From Micromussa lordhowensis (lineage: Eukaryota; Cnidaria; Anthozoa; Scleractinia; Lobophylliidae), in contig OZ026597.1 in NCBI GenBank assembly GCA_964020085.1, forward strand, positions 922,313-986,312: 64,000 nucleotides of DNA, in the 5' to 3' direction. The position numbers and the translations under genes were made by a program. The notes below the pieces were generated by a model. The model had not been told where the DNA came from. It saw only the letters and a program-made list of their open reading frames with translations, and searched no databases. The stretch's first letter is position 1. Each line of letters starts with the position of its first letter. Positions 43,717 to 53,404 of this stretch are shown piece after piece.

Positions 43717-45282
43717 ATGCGTTTAAAATACATGTTCGCAAATAAAAAGAAAACTACAGCTCACCCCTTCCATGTTAAATCTACATGGCAACCACCGATA
43801 CAAAGCTCGGTTGCCCTCGAAGATTACTTGGAAGAGACTAAGCTTGAGCTAGCTTCTATAGTTTTCAACCCACAAAGAGACAATGTCTCAGCGAGCGAAA
43901 GAAAAGCTATCAGCTCACTTAAACGCAACAGCGAAATCAACCTTAAAAAAGCCGACAAAGGAACAACAACATTCATTATGGACACCGCACAAAAAATACA
44001 AGAAGGCTCACAACAGTTATCAGATGATAAATTCTATAAGCCTCTACCATCTCCTATTGTGCCTGAAACAACCCGAAAAGTCTACGCAATAGTTAACAAG
44101 CTATTCCGTTCGGGTCACATTGACAAAATGACTCACAAATGGTTAACAACAGACCTTAAACAACCGCGAATACCTGAATTCTACACGCTGACTAAAATTC
44201 ACAAAAAAACACCGGTCGGCAGACCAATTGTTTCTGGTAGCAGCGGTCCGACAGAGCGTATTTCCAGTTTCGTTGACTCACTTTTACAGCCAATCGCCAC
44301 TAAACAGGAGTCATATCTTAAAGACACTACCCATTTTATTAACTTTATTGAAAACACGCAAACTCCAAACGATGTAGTGTTAGCCACACTTGACGTTAGT
44401 TCTCTTTATACAAACATTCCTCAATCAGAAGGAATTGATGTTATCTGCCGTTACTATGAAGACCATTATGAGCAAAAACTACCCATTCCCACAAACGACT
44501 TGCGGGAACTAATGCGGCTCATACTTGAAGAAAATTCTTTCAAATTTAACGAAAGACACTTCTTACAAATGCACGGCGTTGCCATGGGAACGAAAATGGC
44601 GGTCGCTTTCTCTGTTATTTTCATGGCAGACCTTGAAAATCGACTGCTTATGGCTAGCCCTTTCAAACCTCTAGTTTGGAAAAGATTTATCGATGACATA
44701 TTCTCACTGTGGAACATTCCCGCTAATGAAGTTTCCGATTTCGTAAACTTCGCCAACTCTTTCCACCATTCAATCAAGTTTACTTGCGAAATGTCATCAG
44801 AACGCGCTGTTTTCCTCGACACCGAGGTCCTTAAAGGACCCCGTCATTCAACTCACAAAATCTTGGATTTACAAACACACTTTAAGCCTACTGACACTTT
44901 TCAGTATACGCACTTCTCATCTTGCCATCCCTTTAACTCTAAAAAGGGTTTTATCAAAGGAGAAGCGTTACGTCTTTTGAGAACAAACTCAGTCAAAGAA
45001 AACTTTGAAAAAAACAAACGAGAATTTGAGAAAAGGATATGTCAAAGAGGCTATCCCGTAAAACTCGTTCAAAAAATTCTGAGTGAAGTTCAGTTCTCTG
45101 ACCGACAGGAGGCTCTTCGCAACAAAACAAAACAAACGAAAGAAATACTACCGTTTGTTACAACTTTCAACCCAGCCGCACCGAATCTTAAAAAGATTCT
45201 CATGAAACGCTGGCACATCATTCAACAACAGCCTAGGCTCAAAGATATATTTAATCAGCCACCGATTGTTTCTTATAGAAAG
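43717..45282 (+). pseudogene. Penelope-like reverse transcriptase, interrupted
   Basis: The RT reads open from an ATG at 43717. Penelope-type motifs are clear: PEFYTLTKIHK, GRPIVSGSSGPTERIS, LDVSSLYTNIP (catalytic Asp of motif A), MHGVAMGTKMAVAFS (motif B) and FIDDIFSLW (motif C, two Asp). The usual N-terminal region is missing. The frame enters the nested element at RK (45277-45282) and would pick up again at 51012 with EKSLKDVLVRTK. In the present sequence the frame runs 69 bases into the inserted repeat and stops at 45351. Confidence 0.85.
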
Positions 45283-45701
45283 TTTTACAGGGCCATCCGT
45301 AAAACGCTGTTAATGGAGCGTGACGCCCTGGTTTGCCGTGACATAACGTGACTCGTACGGTAAAACAACGAAGCAGTTTAATAGTACGTAAACGAACCTT
45401 TGTAATCTTTGTTATGTTGCCCTTGGATGGCCTCTAGCTAAACGTGTGGCAATAGCATGTTGCAATAACGTCTAGTTACACTTTCTTTCGGCCGTATTTA
45501 GTGGTTAAAGTAGTGAATCCTTCCTTTATGTCCTAAATATATATTACGTAGTGTCCTGCCCTGCCATGGTACAGGTTTATCCATTGGTTGTAGTCACAGG
45601 CTCTGTCTAGCTATAAAAGTCCCTGTTCAAGGTCCATAGTCATATTCTCTTAGCTGTGCCTGAGCTACTACTCACATTTTAAGTGAATTTGTATTTCAAT
45701 T
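45277..45701 (+). repeat. Split direct repeat A1
   Basis: It starts AGAAAGTTTTACAGGGCC and ends GTATTTCAATT, and matches 50081-50505 over its full 425 bases. It carries the TATAAAAG box and ends 14 bases before the gag ATG. Confidence 0.9.
45612..45619 (+). promoter_or_regulatory. TATA-like box in repeat A1
   Basis: TATAAAAG lies about 104 bases upstream of the gag-like ATG at 45716 and is repeated in A2 at 50416-50423. This is a plausible Pol II promoter for the element RNA. Confidence 0.5.
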
Positions 45702-45715
45702 ATCCGTATTTCCAC

Positions 45716-46981
45716 ATGGCGCGTCCGCGTGTGTCCAAACGTTCGGCACAGGGACCAACGACTCGCAAGGAGAATCTCTCTTCCCTCAGTACCGAGGTTC
45801 TTCGCCTTCGTCTTCAGGCTCTGAACCTGCCTATCGCTGGTTCCCGTACACAGCTGATCAGTGCACTCAAGAGGACAGCCACTCTTGCCTCGAGCCGCCC
45901 TGCCAAACATACCCGAGTCTCCAAACGCTCAAGTGGGCGCTTACCGGCCACAACTAACCGAGCCAAGGCGAAGGACAAAGCCGCTCCGGACGATTTTCTG
46001 GTGGATGGCGACGACAGCGATTCAGCCATCAGCGATCAGGGCGACGAAGACCCCACGCCCGTGGAGCCAGTCCACACTGTTGAGGACTTACTAACGGCCC
46101 CGGAACCAGTTCAGATCTCTCCATCGCCCTTTACGAGCGACCAACTCCGGGTTTTACAAAACACCGTACAGACGTCGATATCCCAGGCACTCCATGACAG
46201 CCAAATTCGGCCTGGCACATCATTTTCACACATTCAGCCTCGCACTCAACTTCGCCCATCAGGAACAGCGTCCCCTATGGGTTTACATCGCCCGTTGGAA
46301 AAGAACTTGGAGGACAAAATCTTACGGGGTGAGTACATTGATTTTACGTTGCTATTACCAGACTCGATTGCTCACCCCCAGTCCCCCGTGGTTCAGCTCC
46401 GGGTGGAGGACTCGGCCCCAGGTTCCCTTGTTTCCCCGGTCACGATGGTGCGCAAACGAAAGCCAGTGATTGACACGTTCCATAAATGGCTGGATGCCTA
46501 CACAACCTACATGCTTGTCATTGTTGCGGCCTACCCTAGGAGGGCATTGGAATTGCTTAAATATCAGCAGATAATTAGTAGGGCGGAATCCAAATTCAAG
46601 GGCCTTGCTTGGCTAGCATATGACGAACAGTTTCGCCGCTACGCAGCCTCCGATCTCACCCGACCTTGGGACCTCGTTGACCTAGAGCTGTGGACGGTAA
46701 CTTTTTCCGGACTTGCTAAGCCGCATTGTTTCGTGTGTTCCAGCCCCTACCACAGTCAGGCGGATTGCCCCAAGGCTGACCCGACCCGTCGCCAAAACAG
46801 AGGACCAGGCTCGTGCTGCTTCAGTTTCAACAAACCGTATGGGTGCAACCGTCGTTCCTGCCAGTTCCCCCACGTCTGTAGCCGATGCCGTTCGCCTTCC
46901 CACGCATTCCCCAACTGTACCTCAGATGGCCCCTCCAAGAACTTCACCACCAGGAACTCCGGCGATCGTGGCAAGAAATAA
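45716..46981 (+). CDS. Ngaro-like ORF1 (gag-like) with SAP-like and Cys/His motifs
   Basis: The ATG at 45716 (CCACATGG context) is chosen; the frame extends upstream only through a non-ATG start. Residues about 16-50 (SLSTEVLRLRLQALNLPIAG, then SRTQLISALKRT) look like a SAP DNA-binding motif. A Pro-rich acidic middle follows, then a conserved capsid-like region (PVIDTFHKWLDAYTTYML, WLAYDEQFRRYAA). The C-terminus has clustered Cys/His: CFVCSSPYHSQADC, then CCFSFNKPYGCNRRSCQFPH and CSRCRSPSHAFPNC. It likely packages element RNA. The related ORF at 59905 shares the capsid-like and Cys/His parts but not the SAP-like start. Confidence 0.75.
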   Translation: MARPRVSKRSAQGPTTRKENLSSLSTEVLRLRLQALNLPIAGSRTQLISALKRTATLASSRPAKHTRVSKRSSGRLPATTNRAKAKDKAAPDDFLVDGDDSDSAISDQGDEDPTPVEPVHTVEDLLTAPEPVQISPSPFTSDQLRVLQNTVQTSISQALHDSQIRPGTSFSHIQPRTQLRPSGTASPMGLHRPLEKNLEDKILRGEYIDFTLLLPDSIAHPQSPVVQLRVEDSAPGSLVSPVTMVRKRKPVIDTFHKWLDAYTTYMLVIVAAYPRRALELLKYQQIISRAESKFKGLAWLAYDEQFRRYAASDLTRPWDLVDLELWTVTFSGLAKPHCFVCSSPYHSQADCPKADPTRRQNRGPGSCCFSFNKPYGCNRRSCQFPHVCSRCRSPSHAFPNCTSDGPSKNFTTRNSGDRGKK

Positions 46982-48599
46982 TGTCCTTCTGCTTTCGCGC
47001 CACCAACGCCCCAAAGTGTCTACACCCATTAATGTTGCTGAACTTCAACGGGAACTTTGTAGTCATCCTGACCGCAACTTTGTTAATTCTTTACTTAGTG
47101 CTCTTACATATGGCGCGCGTATTGGTTACTTGGGTCCCCAGAGAGCTAGGGTTTCACGTAACTTAATCTCTGCCTCCCAACACCCCGAGGTGGTCTCCGC
47201 AAACCTTGACAAGGAGATCTCTCTGGGAAGGGTCGCGGGGCCTTTCCCTTCCTCCCCTTTGCCTAACTTCCAATGCCATCCTGTTGGGGTTGTTCCTAAG
47301 AAACATTCCCCTGAGTGGCGTACCATTTACCACCTGTCTTACCCTGAAGGGGGTAGTATTAACGATTATATTCCTAAGGACCCCTATTCCCTTCAGTACG
47401 TTCGGGTGGACGACGCTATAGGGGCCTTGCAATCCCTGGGGCAGGGTTCTTACATGGCCAAAACGGACCTGAAGTCGGCTTTTCGCCTTATCCCTATACA
47501 CCCTGACGACTGGAATCTCTTGGGCATTTATTGGCAGGCTATGTTTTATGTCGATATGTACCTCCCCTTTGGGCTCCGCAGCGCCCCTTACATTTTCAAC
47601 CAATTATCTGATGCACTCGAATGGATCCTTACTCATAACTACGGATTACAACATGTCCTGCACATTCTCGATGACTTCTTAGTTATTGAACCCTCCCGGG
47701 CCCAGTGTCTAACTAGTTTCAGTACTCTTCTCCGGGTGTTTATGTCCTTAAGAGCCCCTCTGGTAGCCTCCAAAACTTTGGGCCCCTCCCAGGTCCTGGA
47801 ATTTATGGGGATAGAACTGGACAGTTCTCGTATGGAAGCACGTCTGCCAGAGGACAAGCTTAACCGTATCCGCGAACTGCTCAAGTCCTTTAAGCGCCGC
47901 CGCTCTGCGCGGTTGGTCGAGTTGCAATCCCTCATAGGAACCCTCCAATTTGCCTGTAGGGTGGTCGTCCCGGGGCGGACGTTTTTACAACGCGTCATAA
48001 ACCTTACCAGGGGGGTTCCCAGCCGCTTTCACCATGTTCGTCTCAACAAAGAATTTTTTAAGGACCTTGATATGTGGTTGCTCTTCCTTACCGGGTGGAA
48101 TGGGCGTTCCTTTTTCCTGGATACTTCTGTCACTCCCTCCCCAGAGATAGAATTATATACTGACGCCGCCAGTACGGTGGGCTTTGGGGGTTATTTTAAA
48201 GGGCAATGGTTCCAGGGAAGGTGGCCGCCCCATCTCCTCCTCAACCGCGAACAGGGTATTAGCATCGAGTGGCAAGAATTATTTCCCATTGTAGTTGCCT
48301 GCACGATCTGGCATCCTCATTTCGCGGGCAAACGGTTACAGCTCTGGTGCGACAATGAATCCGTCGTCGCCATTATCAACTCTGGGCATTCTAAAGTCTC
48401 TAGGATTATGGACTTACTCAGGGCCCTTACCCTCCTCTCCATGAAGTACAACTTTTTTGTTCGTGCTCGCCATGTTCCTGGGGTCCATAATGTCATCGCT
48501 GATGCCCTCTCCCGTTTTCAGGAGGCCCGTTTCCGGGAAGCTGCTCCCAAGGCGAACAGGGACCCTTGCACCATCCCGCCTTCGCTAATGACCCTCTAA
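46926..48599 (+). CDS. Ngaro-like reverse transcriptase / RNase H
   Basis: The open frame extends from before 46926, but the first convincing ATG in it is here, overlapping the gag end in the +1 frame. Motifs: YMAKTDLKSAFRLIPIHP (catalytic Asp), LPFGLRSAPYIFNQLSD, LHILDDFLVIE (catalytic DD), then RNase H ELYTDAASTVGFGGYF, IEWQELFPIV and LWCDNESVVAIINSG, ending in HVPGVHNVIADALSRFQ. It makes cDNA from element RNA. Translation may need frameshifting or reinitiation from gag. Confidence 0.85.
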   Translation: MAPPRTSPPGTPAIVARNNVLLLSRHQRPKVSTPINVAELQRELCSHPDRNFVNSLLSALTYGARIGYLGPQRARVSRNLISASQHPEVVSANLDKEISLGRVAGPFPSSPLPNFQCHPVGVVPKKHSPEWRTIYHLSYPEGGSINDYIPKDPYSLQYVRVDDAIGALQSLGQGSYMAKTDLKSAFRLIPIHPDDWNLLGIYWQAMFYVDMYLPFGLRSAPYIFNQLSDALEWILTHNYGLQHVLHILDDFLVIEPSRAQCLTSFSTLLRVFMSLRAPLVASKTLGPSQVLEFMGIELDSSRMEARLPEDKLNRIRELLKSFKRRRSARLVELQSLIGTLQFACRVVVPGRTFLQRVINLTRGVPSRFHHVRLNKEFFKDLDMWLLFLTGWNGRSFFLDTSVTPSPEIELYTDAASTVGFGGYFKGQWFQGRWPPHLLLNREQGISIEWQELFPIVVACTIWHPHFAGKRLQLWCDNESVVAIINSGHSKVSRIMDLLRALTLLSMKYNFFVRARHVPGVHNVIADALSRFQEARFREAAPKANRDPCTIPPSLMTL

Positions 48600-49582
48600 G
48601 AGACGAGGTATTCAACTACGCCCATTGGGGTTTGGCCTGGACAACTCAACGCACTTACAGCTCCGGCGAAAAGAGTTTTATTACCTTCTGCCTTATGAAC
48701 CGGTTAGTCTCCGATACGGGGGACATACTTCCCGCCTCCGAGGGCACTCTTATCTATTTTGCCTCCCACTTAGCGCGAACCGTTCGCCATAGTACTATTA
48801 AGTTATACCTTGCCGCTGTGCGTAACCTCCATATCTCGTGTGGGCACGGCGACCCCCTGATGGGCAAATTACTTCTTAAGAAAGTTCTTAGGGGCATCCT
48901 CCGTTTCCAGGGCCAACGTCGCATCCTTCGTCGGCCTGTTACCCCTGGGATCTTGCTTGCTATCCGCCCAATCTTGGAAGCCTGGTTAGGACAGCGGGAT
49001 TTCCCCATGATTTGGGCCGCCTTTACTTTAGCCTTTTATGGATTCCTGCGCTGTAGCGAATTCACTTACCCTGGGGTAAATAGCTTCCGTCCCCAGTTCG
49101 ACCTGGGTACCGATTGTGTGTCATTTTATCCGAGTCTGGTATGTCCGCAGCACATCGTCGTTACGCTCAGGTCGTCTAAAACAGACTTCTCTCGCCAGGG
49201 TCGGTCGGTCGTTATTGCCAAAGCCCCTGGTACCGTGTGCGCTGTATCGGCTATGCAGCAGTTTTTCCTCACCACGCACCCTTCCAGCGGCCCTTTGTTT
49301 TCTTTTCGGTCGGGTCGGCTTCTTACCCGCTCCGCGGTGATATGCCTTCTCCGGGACGCTGCCCGGTGCGCGGGTTTACCCTACCGTAGCCTTAAGGGCC
49401 ACAGTTTTCGTATCGGGGCCGCTTCTACAGCGGCTGCTGCGGGCTTACCAGATTGGCTTATCAAAGTGCTAGGAAGATGGTCTTCTGACTGTTACCAGTT
49501 ATACATCCGTACACCACAGCAAGTCCTGTTGTCCGCGGCCCCACGTATGGCTAGCGTCTCAAGCCCAGGTTCATTCGTTTAA
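48566..49582 (+). CDS. Ngaro-like tyrosine recombinase
   Basis: It overlaps the RT end by 34 bases in the gag frame, with no ATG at the start (TTG at 48566), so frameshift or reinitiation is likely. Catalytic landmarks: Arg in FLRCSEFT, a Lys-containing RSSKTDF beta-hairpin, HSFRIGA (HxxR), GRWSSD and the Tyr in YQLYIR. Length 338 codons, normal for the family. It inserts circular cDNA by strand exchange. Confidence 0.85.
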   Translation: MHHPAFANDPLRDEVFNYAHWGLAWTTQRTYSSGEKSFITFCLMNRLVSDTGDILPASEGTLIYFASHLARTVRHSTIKLYLAAVRNLHISCGHGDPLMGKLLLKKVLRGILRFQGQRRILRRPVTPGILLAIRPILEAWLGQRDFPMIWAAFTLAFYGFLRCSEFTYPGVNSFRPQFDLGTDCVSFYPSLVCPQHIVVTLRSSKTDFSRQGRSVVIAKAPGTVCAVSAMQQFFLTTHPSSGPLFSFRSGRLLTRSAVICLLRDAARCAGLPYRSLKGHSFRIGAASTAAAAGLPDWLIKVLGRWSSDCYQLYIRTPQQVLLSAAPRMASVSSPGSFV

Positions 49583-49657
49583 ATGTTTAATTTTGTTTTA
49601 ACCCGCCTAGTTAGTGTTAATGGCTTGGGGGGATACACGCTTCGCATGTATCAGTGG

Positions 49658-50086
49658 CGGTTAAGTCTCCACAGCGACTTCCCCAAGCCTCGCTTTGTAT
49701 TTGTTTACGTTCTCAGTTTTATGTCCTTCGACCTAGCTGCCAATACTCTTGTCCGATCCAGCACTGCTGGGGAGATAAGTGAGGCTTCATCGGTCGGCGT
49801 TTCGTATACCTTTGCGCGTTGCTGGCTTTAGGTCGAGCCGTTTTTGCTTCACTGTAGCGCGTGGCCGGCCTAAGCTTCAGCTCGTAGCGCTCCTAGATGT
49901 TATCTGTCATGGCGCGTTGCTGCTTTGCAGCTCGTAGTGCCTTTTAATTGTCACGCTATGGGAAGTTGTCTGTCATGCCAACCACTGAGCGGTGTTCCCC
50001 CTAATTACGCCAAACGTGTCTTTGCTCTTTAGTATTAGGTCTTACAGTAACTAAGTTAGTTAAGCGGAACTGGGACATTAAGAAAG
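49658..50086 (+). repeat. Split direct repeat B1
   Basis: From CGGTTAAGTCTCCACAGCG to CATTAAGAAAG, it equals 50583-51011. It overlaps A2 by the six-base AGAAAG junction. The small open frames in B1 and B2 are identical to each other and are not separate genes. Confidence 0.9.
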
Positions 50087-50505
50087 TTTTACAGGGCCAT
50101 CCGTAAAACGCTGTTAATGGAGCGTGACGCCCTGGTTTGCCGTGACATAACGTGACTCGTACGGTAAAACAACGAAGCAGTTTAATAGTACGTAAACGAA
50201 CCTTTGTAATCTTTGTTATGTTGCCCTTGGATGGCCTCTAGCTAAACGTGTGGCAATAGCATGTTGCAATAACGTCTAGTTACACTTTCTTTCGGCCGTA
50301 TTTAGTGGTTAAAGTAGTGAATCCTTCCTTTATGTCCTAAATATATATTACGTAGTGTCCTGCCCTGCCATGGTACAGGTTTATCCATTGGTTGTAGTCA
50401 CAGGCTCTGTCTAGCTATAAAAGTCCCTGTTCAAGGTCCATAGTCATATTCTCTTAGCTGTGCCTGAGCTACTACTCACATTTTAAGTGAATTTGTATTT
50501 CAATT
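50081..50505 (+). repeat. Split direct repeat A2
   Basis: Full-length match to A1. It is followed by a CCCT-rich run and an AATAAA at 50550-50555, before B2 begins. Confidence 0.9.
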
Positions 50506-50549
50506 CCCTCCCTCCCTCCCTTGGGGGGTTTTGTTCTTGTGTTCTATTC

Positions 50550-50555
50550 AATAAA
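50550..50555 (+). promoter_or_regulatory. Possible polyadenylation signal between A2 and B2
   Basis: AATAAA in TTCAATAAACTGGGG in the only non-repeated stretch of the element's right end (50506-50582). Confidence 0.35.
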
Positions 50556-50582
50556 CTGGGGTCACCTCTCTCAGCTTTGGTT

Positions 50583-51011
50583 CGGTTAAGTCTCCACAGC
50601 GACTTCCCCAAGCCTCGCTTTGTATTTGTTTACGTTCTCAGTTTTATGTCCTTCGACCTAGCTGCCAATACTCTTGTCCGATCCAGCACTGCTGGGGAGA
50701 TAAGTGAGGCTTCATCGGTCGGCGTTTCGTATACCTTTGCGCGTTGCTGGCTTTAGGTCGAGCCGTTTTTGCTTCACTGTAGCGCGTGGCCGGCCTAAGC
50801 TTCAGCTCGTAGCGCTCCTAGATGTTATCTGTCATGGCGCGTTGCTGCTTTGCAGCTCGTAGTGCCTTTTAATTGTCACGCTATGGGAAGTTGTCTGTCA
50901 TGCCAACCACTGAGCGGTGTTCCCCCTAATTACGCCAAACGTGTCTTTGCTCTTTAGTATTAGGTCTTACAGTAACTAAGTTAGTTAAGCGGAACTGGGA
51001 CATTAAGAAAG
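50583..51011 (+). repeat. Split direct repeat B2
   Basis: Full-length match to B1, ending AGAAAG at 51006-51011, after which the Penelope frame resumes. Confidence 0.9.
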
Positions 51012-51074
51012 GAAAAATCGCTCAAGGACGTTCTTGTCCGCACTAAAATTCCTTTAACAAAACAACAATCATAA
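51012..51074 (+). pseudogene. Resumed C-terminal segment of the interrupted Penelope ORF
   Basis: Twenty codons then TAA: EKSLKDVLVRTKIPLTKQQS. The frame is continuous with 43717-45282 once the nested element is removed. SLKDxLVR is the motif expected after the Penelope RT. No GIY-YIG domain follows, so the PLE lost or never had it here. Confidence 0.75.
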
Positions 51075-51399
51075 CAAGAACGAAGTACTTTCACTTCGAA
51101 GGAAATTTGCATATGATCACTGCTAACGACTCTTTATACACACGCATGCCGACTGCGTAACAACAACAGAGTCAAAATAACCGATCATTAATTCTAGATC
51201 CGTTTTAGTTGATCTTTTTCCATTTATTATGATTACGAACGTAGAAGCTGTGGACTCGTGGCCTTTATTTAAACCGGTAATTACTGTCTTGTAGAAGTTG
51301 TTCTGATACCTGGATGCTAGCGCTTCATACAGTGCAGCTCAGATGTCAGCGAACTATGCATATATGCATATGTTATACGCACATATTTTGTGTATATCT

Positions 51400-51519
51400 T
51401 GCAGGTCAAAATAAAATAAAGGTTAAAATGATCTTATCCCTAATTATTCATGGTCCATGAATAATTAGGGTAAAGAATAAAGGAAGATCATTTTAACCTG
51501 AATTTCATTTTGACCTGCA
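51400..51519. mobile_element. Hairpin MITE-like element
   Basis: TGCAGGTCAAAAT pairs with ATTTTGACCTGCA, AGGTTAAAATGATCTT with AAGATCATTTTAACCT, and CCCTAATTATTCATGG with CCATGAATAATTAGGG at the centre. Confidence 0.75.
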
Positions 51520-52189
51520 ACATAATTATTTTATTAAATTTTTATCCAAATAGTTTACAACATTGATGTGGCAAATTTTAATTCTCACCCTACAGAAAAA
51601 CTAGATAATTTTTGTACAGAAAAAGTACTCAATACCAAAACAAGACAGCTTGACAGCTGATAGAGTTATGTACTTATCTTACAGCAAACATAAACTTACA
51701 TGTACATGTTTTGTAATTATGACACTTTTTCCATTTTATAAGAGCAGGTTACAATTTTCAGGCTGATCTTGTTCTTGTAAAAATGGGGCTTTATTGGCCA
51801 AATTTCAGCCTGGTGTTCTTAATCCATTTGTTCTTATATACGGGTGTTTACTGTAGTCAAAGAATCTAAGTAGCCTCTTTCATTTTTTTCTTACTTCCTG
51901 TAATCTAACACATAAGTGAGAAAGTACAAATTAAAGCAACAAAGCATCTTAAAAGAACAGTAACCAACCAGTTGAGAGAATGACCTTCCACAAAGTCTAA
52001 GTAATTTTGCAGAGTGAATTTCACATAATAATTACCGTTAATAATTATAGCCTTAATGTTTATTGTATCCAATGTCATTGTGCAAGGGCATGTTTAAAAC
52101 ATGAAATGACAAATTTTAATTCTCACCCTACAGAAATCATCCTCCATACATACATAACTTATTCTAACATGTATACATAACTTATTCTA

Positions 52190-52285
52190 ACATGTTTACC
52201 TACGCCCCACCTGGAAACCAGCTTTTGTTGTGTGTGGCTAGCGTAGTTAAATAAAGTTGTATCATCTATCATCTATCAAATGGCA
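52190..52285 (+). mobile_element. Possible LINE 3' tail
   Basis: GCCCCACCTGGAAACCAGC, then GTTAAATAAAGTTGTATC and a short ATCATCT-type tail, resemble the ends of CR1/L2-like retrotransposons. Three TTTGGTTAGCCTAA units follow at 52298-52348. The remaining 51520-53090 sequence shows no gene. Confidence 0.3.
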
Positions 52286-52546
52286 CTTCATCAGTTAGCC
52301 TAAACAGCACTTTGGTTAGCCTAAGTAGTGCTTTGGTTAGCCTAAAATTAATATCACTGACTTGAAGGTGGTTAGCTCTCAATAATGGTATGGGTTAACC
52401 GTATCCCACATTGTTAAATGCCATTCCGTCATTTTGCCATTTCGTGTTTTAAACACTCTCATTGTGCAACTGTATGAGCGGTTAACAAAACAATATTTGT
52501 TTACTTGTCATGTCAATACAATGAAGTGAAGTAATAATTATAAGAA

Positions 52547-52610
52547 CTTTATTTAACGAGGGTGAAGCACATTGATTACTGGTCACCCGGTAGTTTTCAT
52601 AATGGCCCTC
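52547..52610 (-). mobile_element. SINE tail fragment
   Basis: CTTTATTTAACGAGGGTGA matches the 3' end of the SINE at 21716-21966 on the minus strand. The rest is absent. Confidence 0.45.
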
Positions 52611-53092
52611 CTACAAATGAAGGGGTAAAAGAGACATGGGTTCATGAAGCAAAAAGTTGCAATTTTTGAAGGAAAAAAGATGTTAGTAGTGACTTTGGTG
52701 TAGACTACAGAAAGTCTTGTAAAGGCTATTACCATGAGTTCAGTTGCTGAGGTTCTACACATGGTTCTCCAGAAGCTTCGGCAATCGCCAATTACTTGCC
52801 TTAAACACAATGGCTACTCAGAGAAAATATATAAACATTTTTGTGGTTGGCTCAGCAAGGAAAGCACTTTGTGCTGGCTAGTTTGAAATTCTTCCCCCTC
52901 TACTTCAAATTTTCGGGAGAACCCTGTCTACAGAGAAGTTATGGATCCAAAATACCCAAACAATCAGGAAGTGAATGTTGGCTGGTAGCACTGTATTGAC
53001 AGAATTTAATGGTTTGTCACACCACATGATTCTTGAAGTTTGCCCCGACCACTGTTTCCCTGAAACTTTTTAGTGAATGCGTAACTGGCTAA

Positions 53093-53350
53093 AATTCATT
53101 TTATTATCTGTTACAAAGGAACTGTCCAACTGTCCAAACTCTAAACCAAATAGAAGGTTAGAAGGTCTAGGACCAGACTCAAGTCAGATGGAATGTGAAT
53201 GAGATACTGAAAAGTTTAGAGTCATGGTGAGTGCTGTGAGTAATGTCTTCTTTGAATGTTTGAATGCTACTGGATAAAGTACTTAAATTAATTTGTGTCT
53301 CATGGAAGTTGTTCTGATACCTGGATGCTTCAAACAGTGCAGCTCAGATA
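53093..53350. repeat. Paralogous flank of the Penelope insertion (lacks the element)
   Basis: 53093-53270 matches 43533-43711, including AACCAAATAG, GACCAGACTCAAGTCAGATG and TCTTCTTTGAATGTTTGAATG. After about 40 bases, 53308 onward matches the sequence right of 51296 (GTTGTTCTGATACCTGGATGC, GTGCAGCTCAGAT). Confidence 0.7.
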
Positions 53351-53404
53351 TAAGCAAGTTTATTGTCTCACAGAAGCTTTCTGAAGATCGTTGTTAAAAT
53401 AATA

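Larger units (their letters stand above)
45277..51011 (+). mobile_element. Ngaro-like YR retrotransposon, structurally complete
   Basis: The layout is A1 (45277-45701), three overlapping ORFs, B1 (49658-50086), A2 (50081-50505), B2 (50583-51011). These split direct repeats are the Ngaro/PAT pattern. A1 and A2 are both 425 bases and B1 and B2 both 429, apparently identical, so insertion was recent. AGAAAG occurs at the left edge, the B1/A2 junction and the right edge. No methyltransferase-like DIRS domain was recognised. All ORFs are open; the element may be active or recently active. Confidence 0.88.
43712..51291 (+). mobile_element. Penelope-like element, 5' truncated, with a YR retrotransposon nested inside
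   Basis: The left boundary is set by flank sequence 43533-43711, which recurs at 53093-53270. The right boundary is set by GAAGTTGTTCTGATACCTGGATGC near 51296, which recurs at 53308. Removing 45283-51011 leaves a PLE remnant of about 1.85 kb with RT and a short C-terminal tail. No GIY-YIG domain is seen before the stop at 51074. Confidence 0.7.

Noticed and set aside
46713..46925. Upstream part of the RT open frame as the true start
   Set aside because: It begins at a non-ATG codon and is a frame shadow of the gag Cys/His region. Conserved RT sequence begins later.
49583..50756. Two short ORFs after the recombinase
   Set aside because: They lie in repeats B1 and B2, share most of their sequence because the repeats do, and have no domain.
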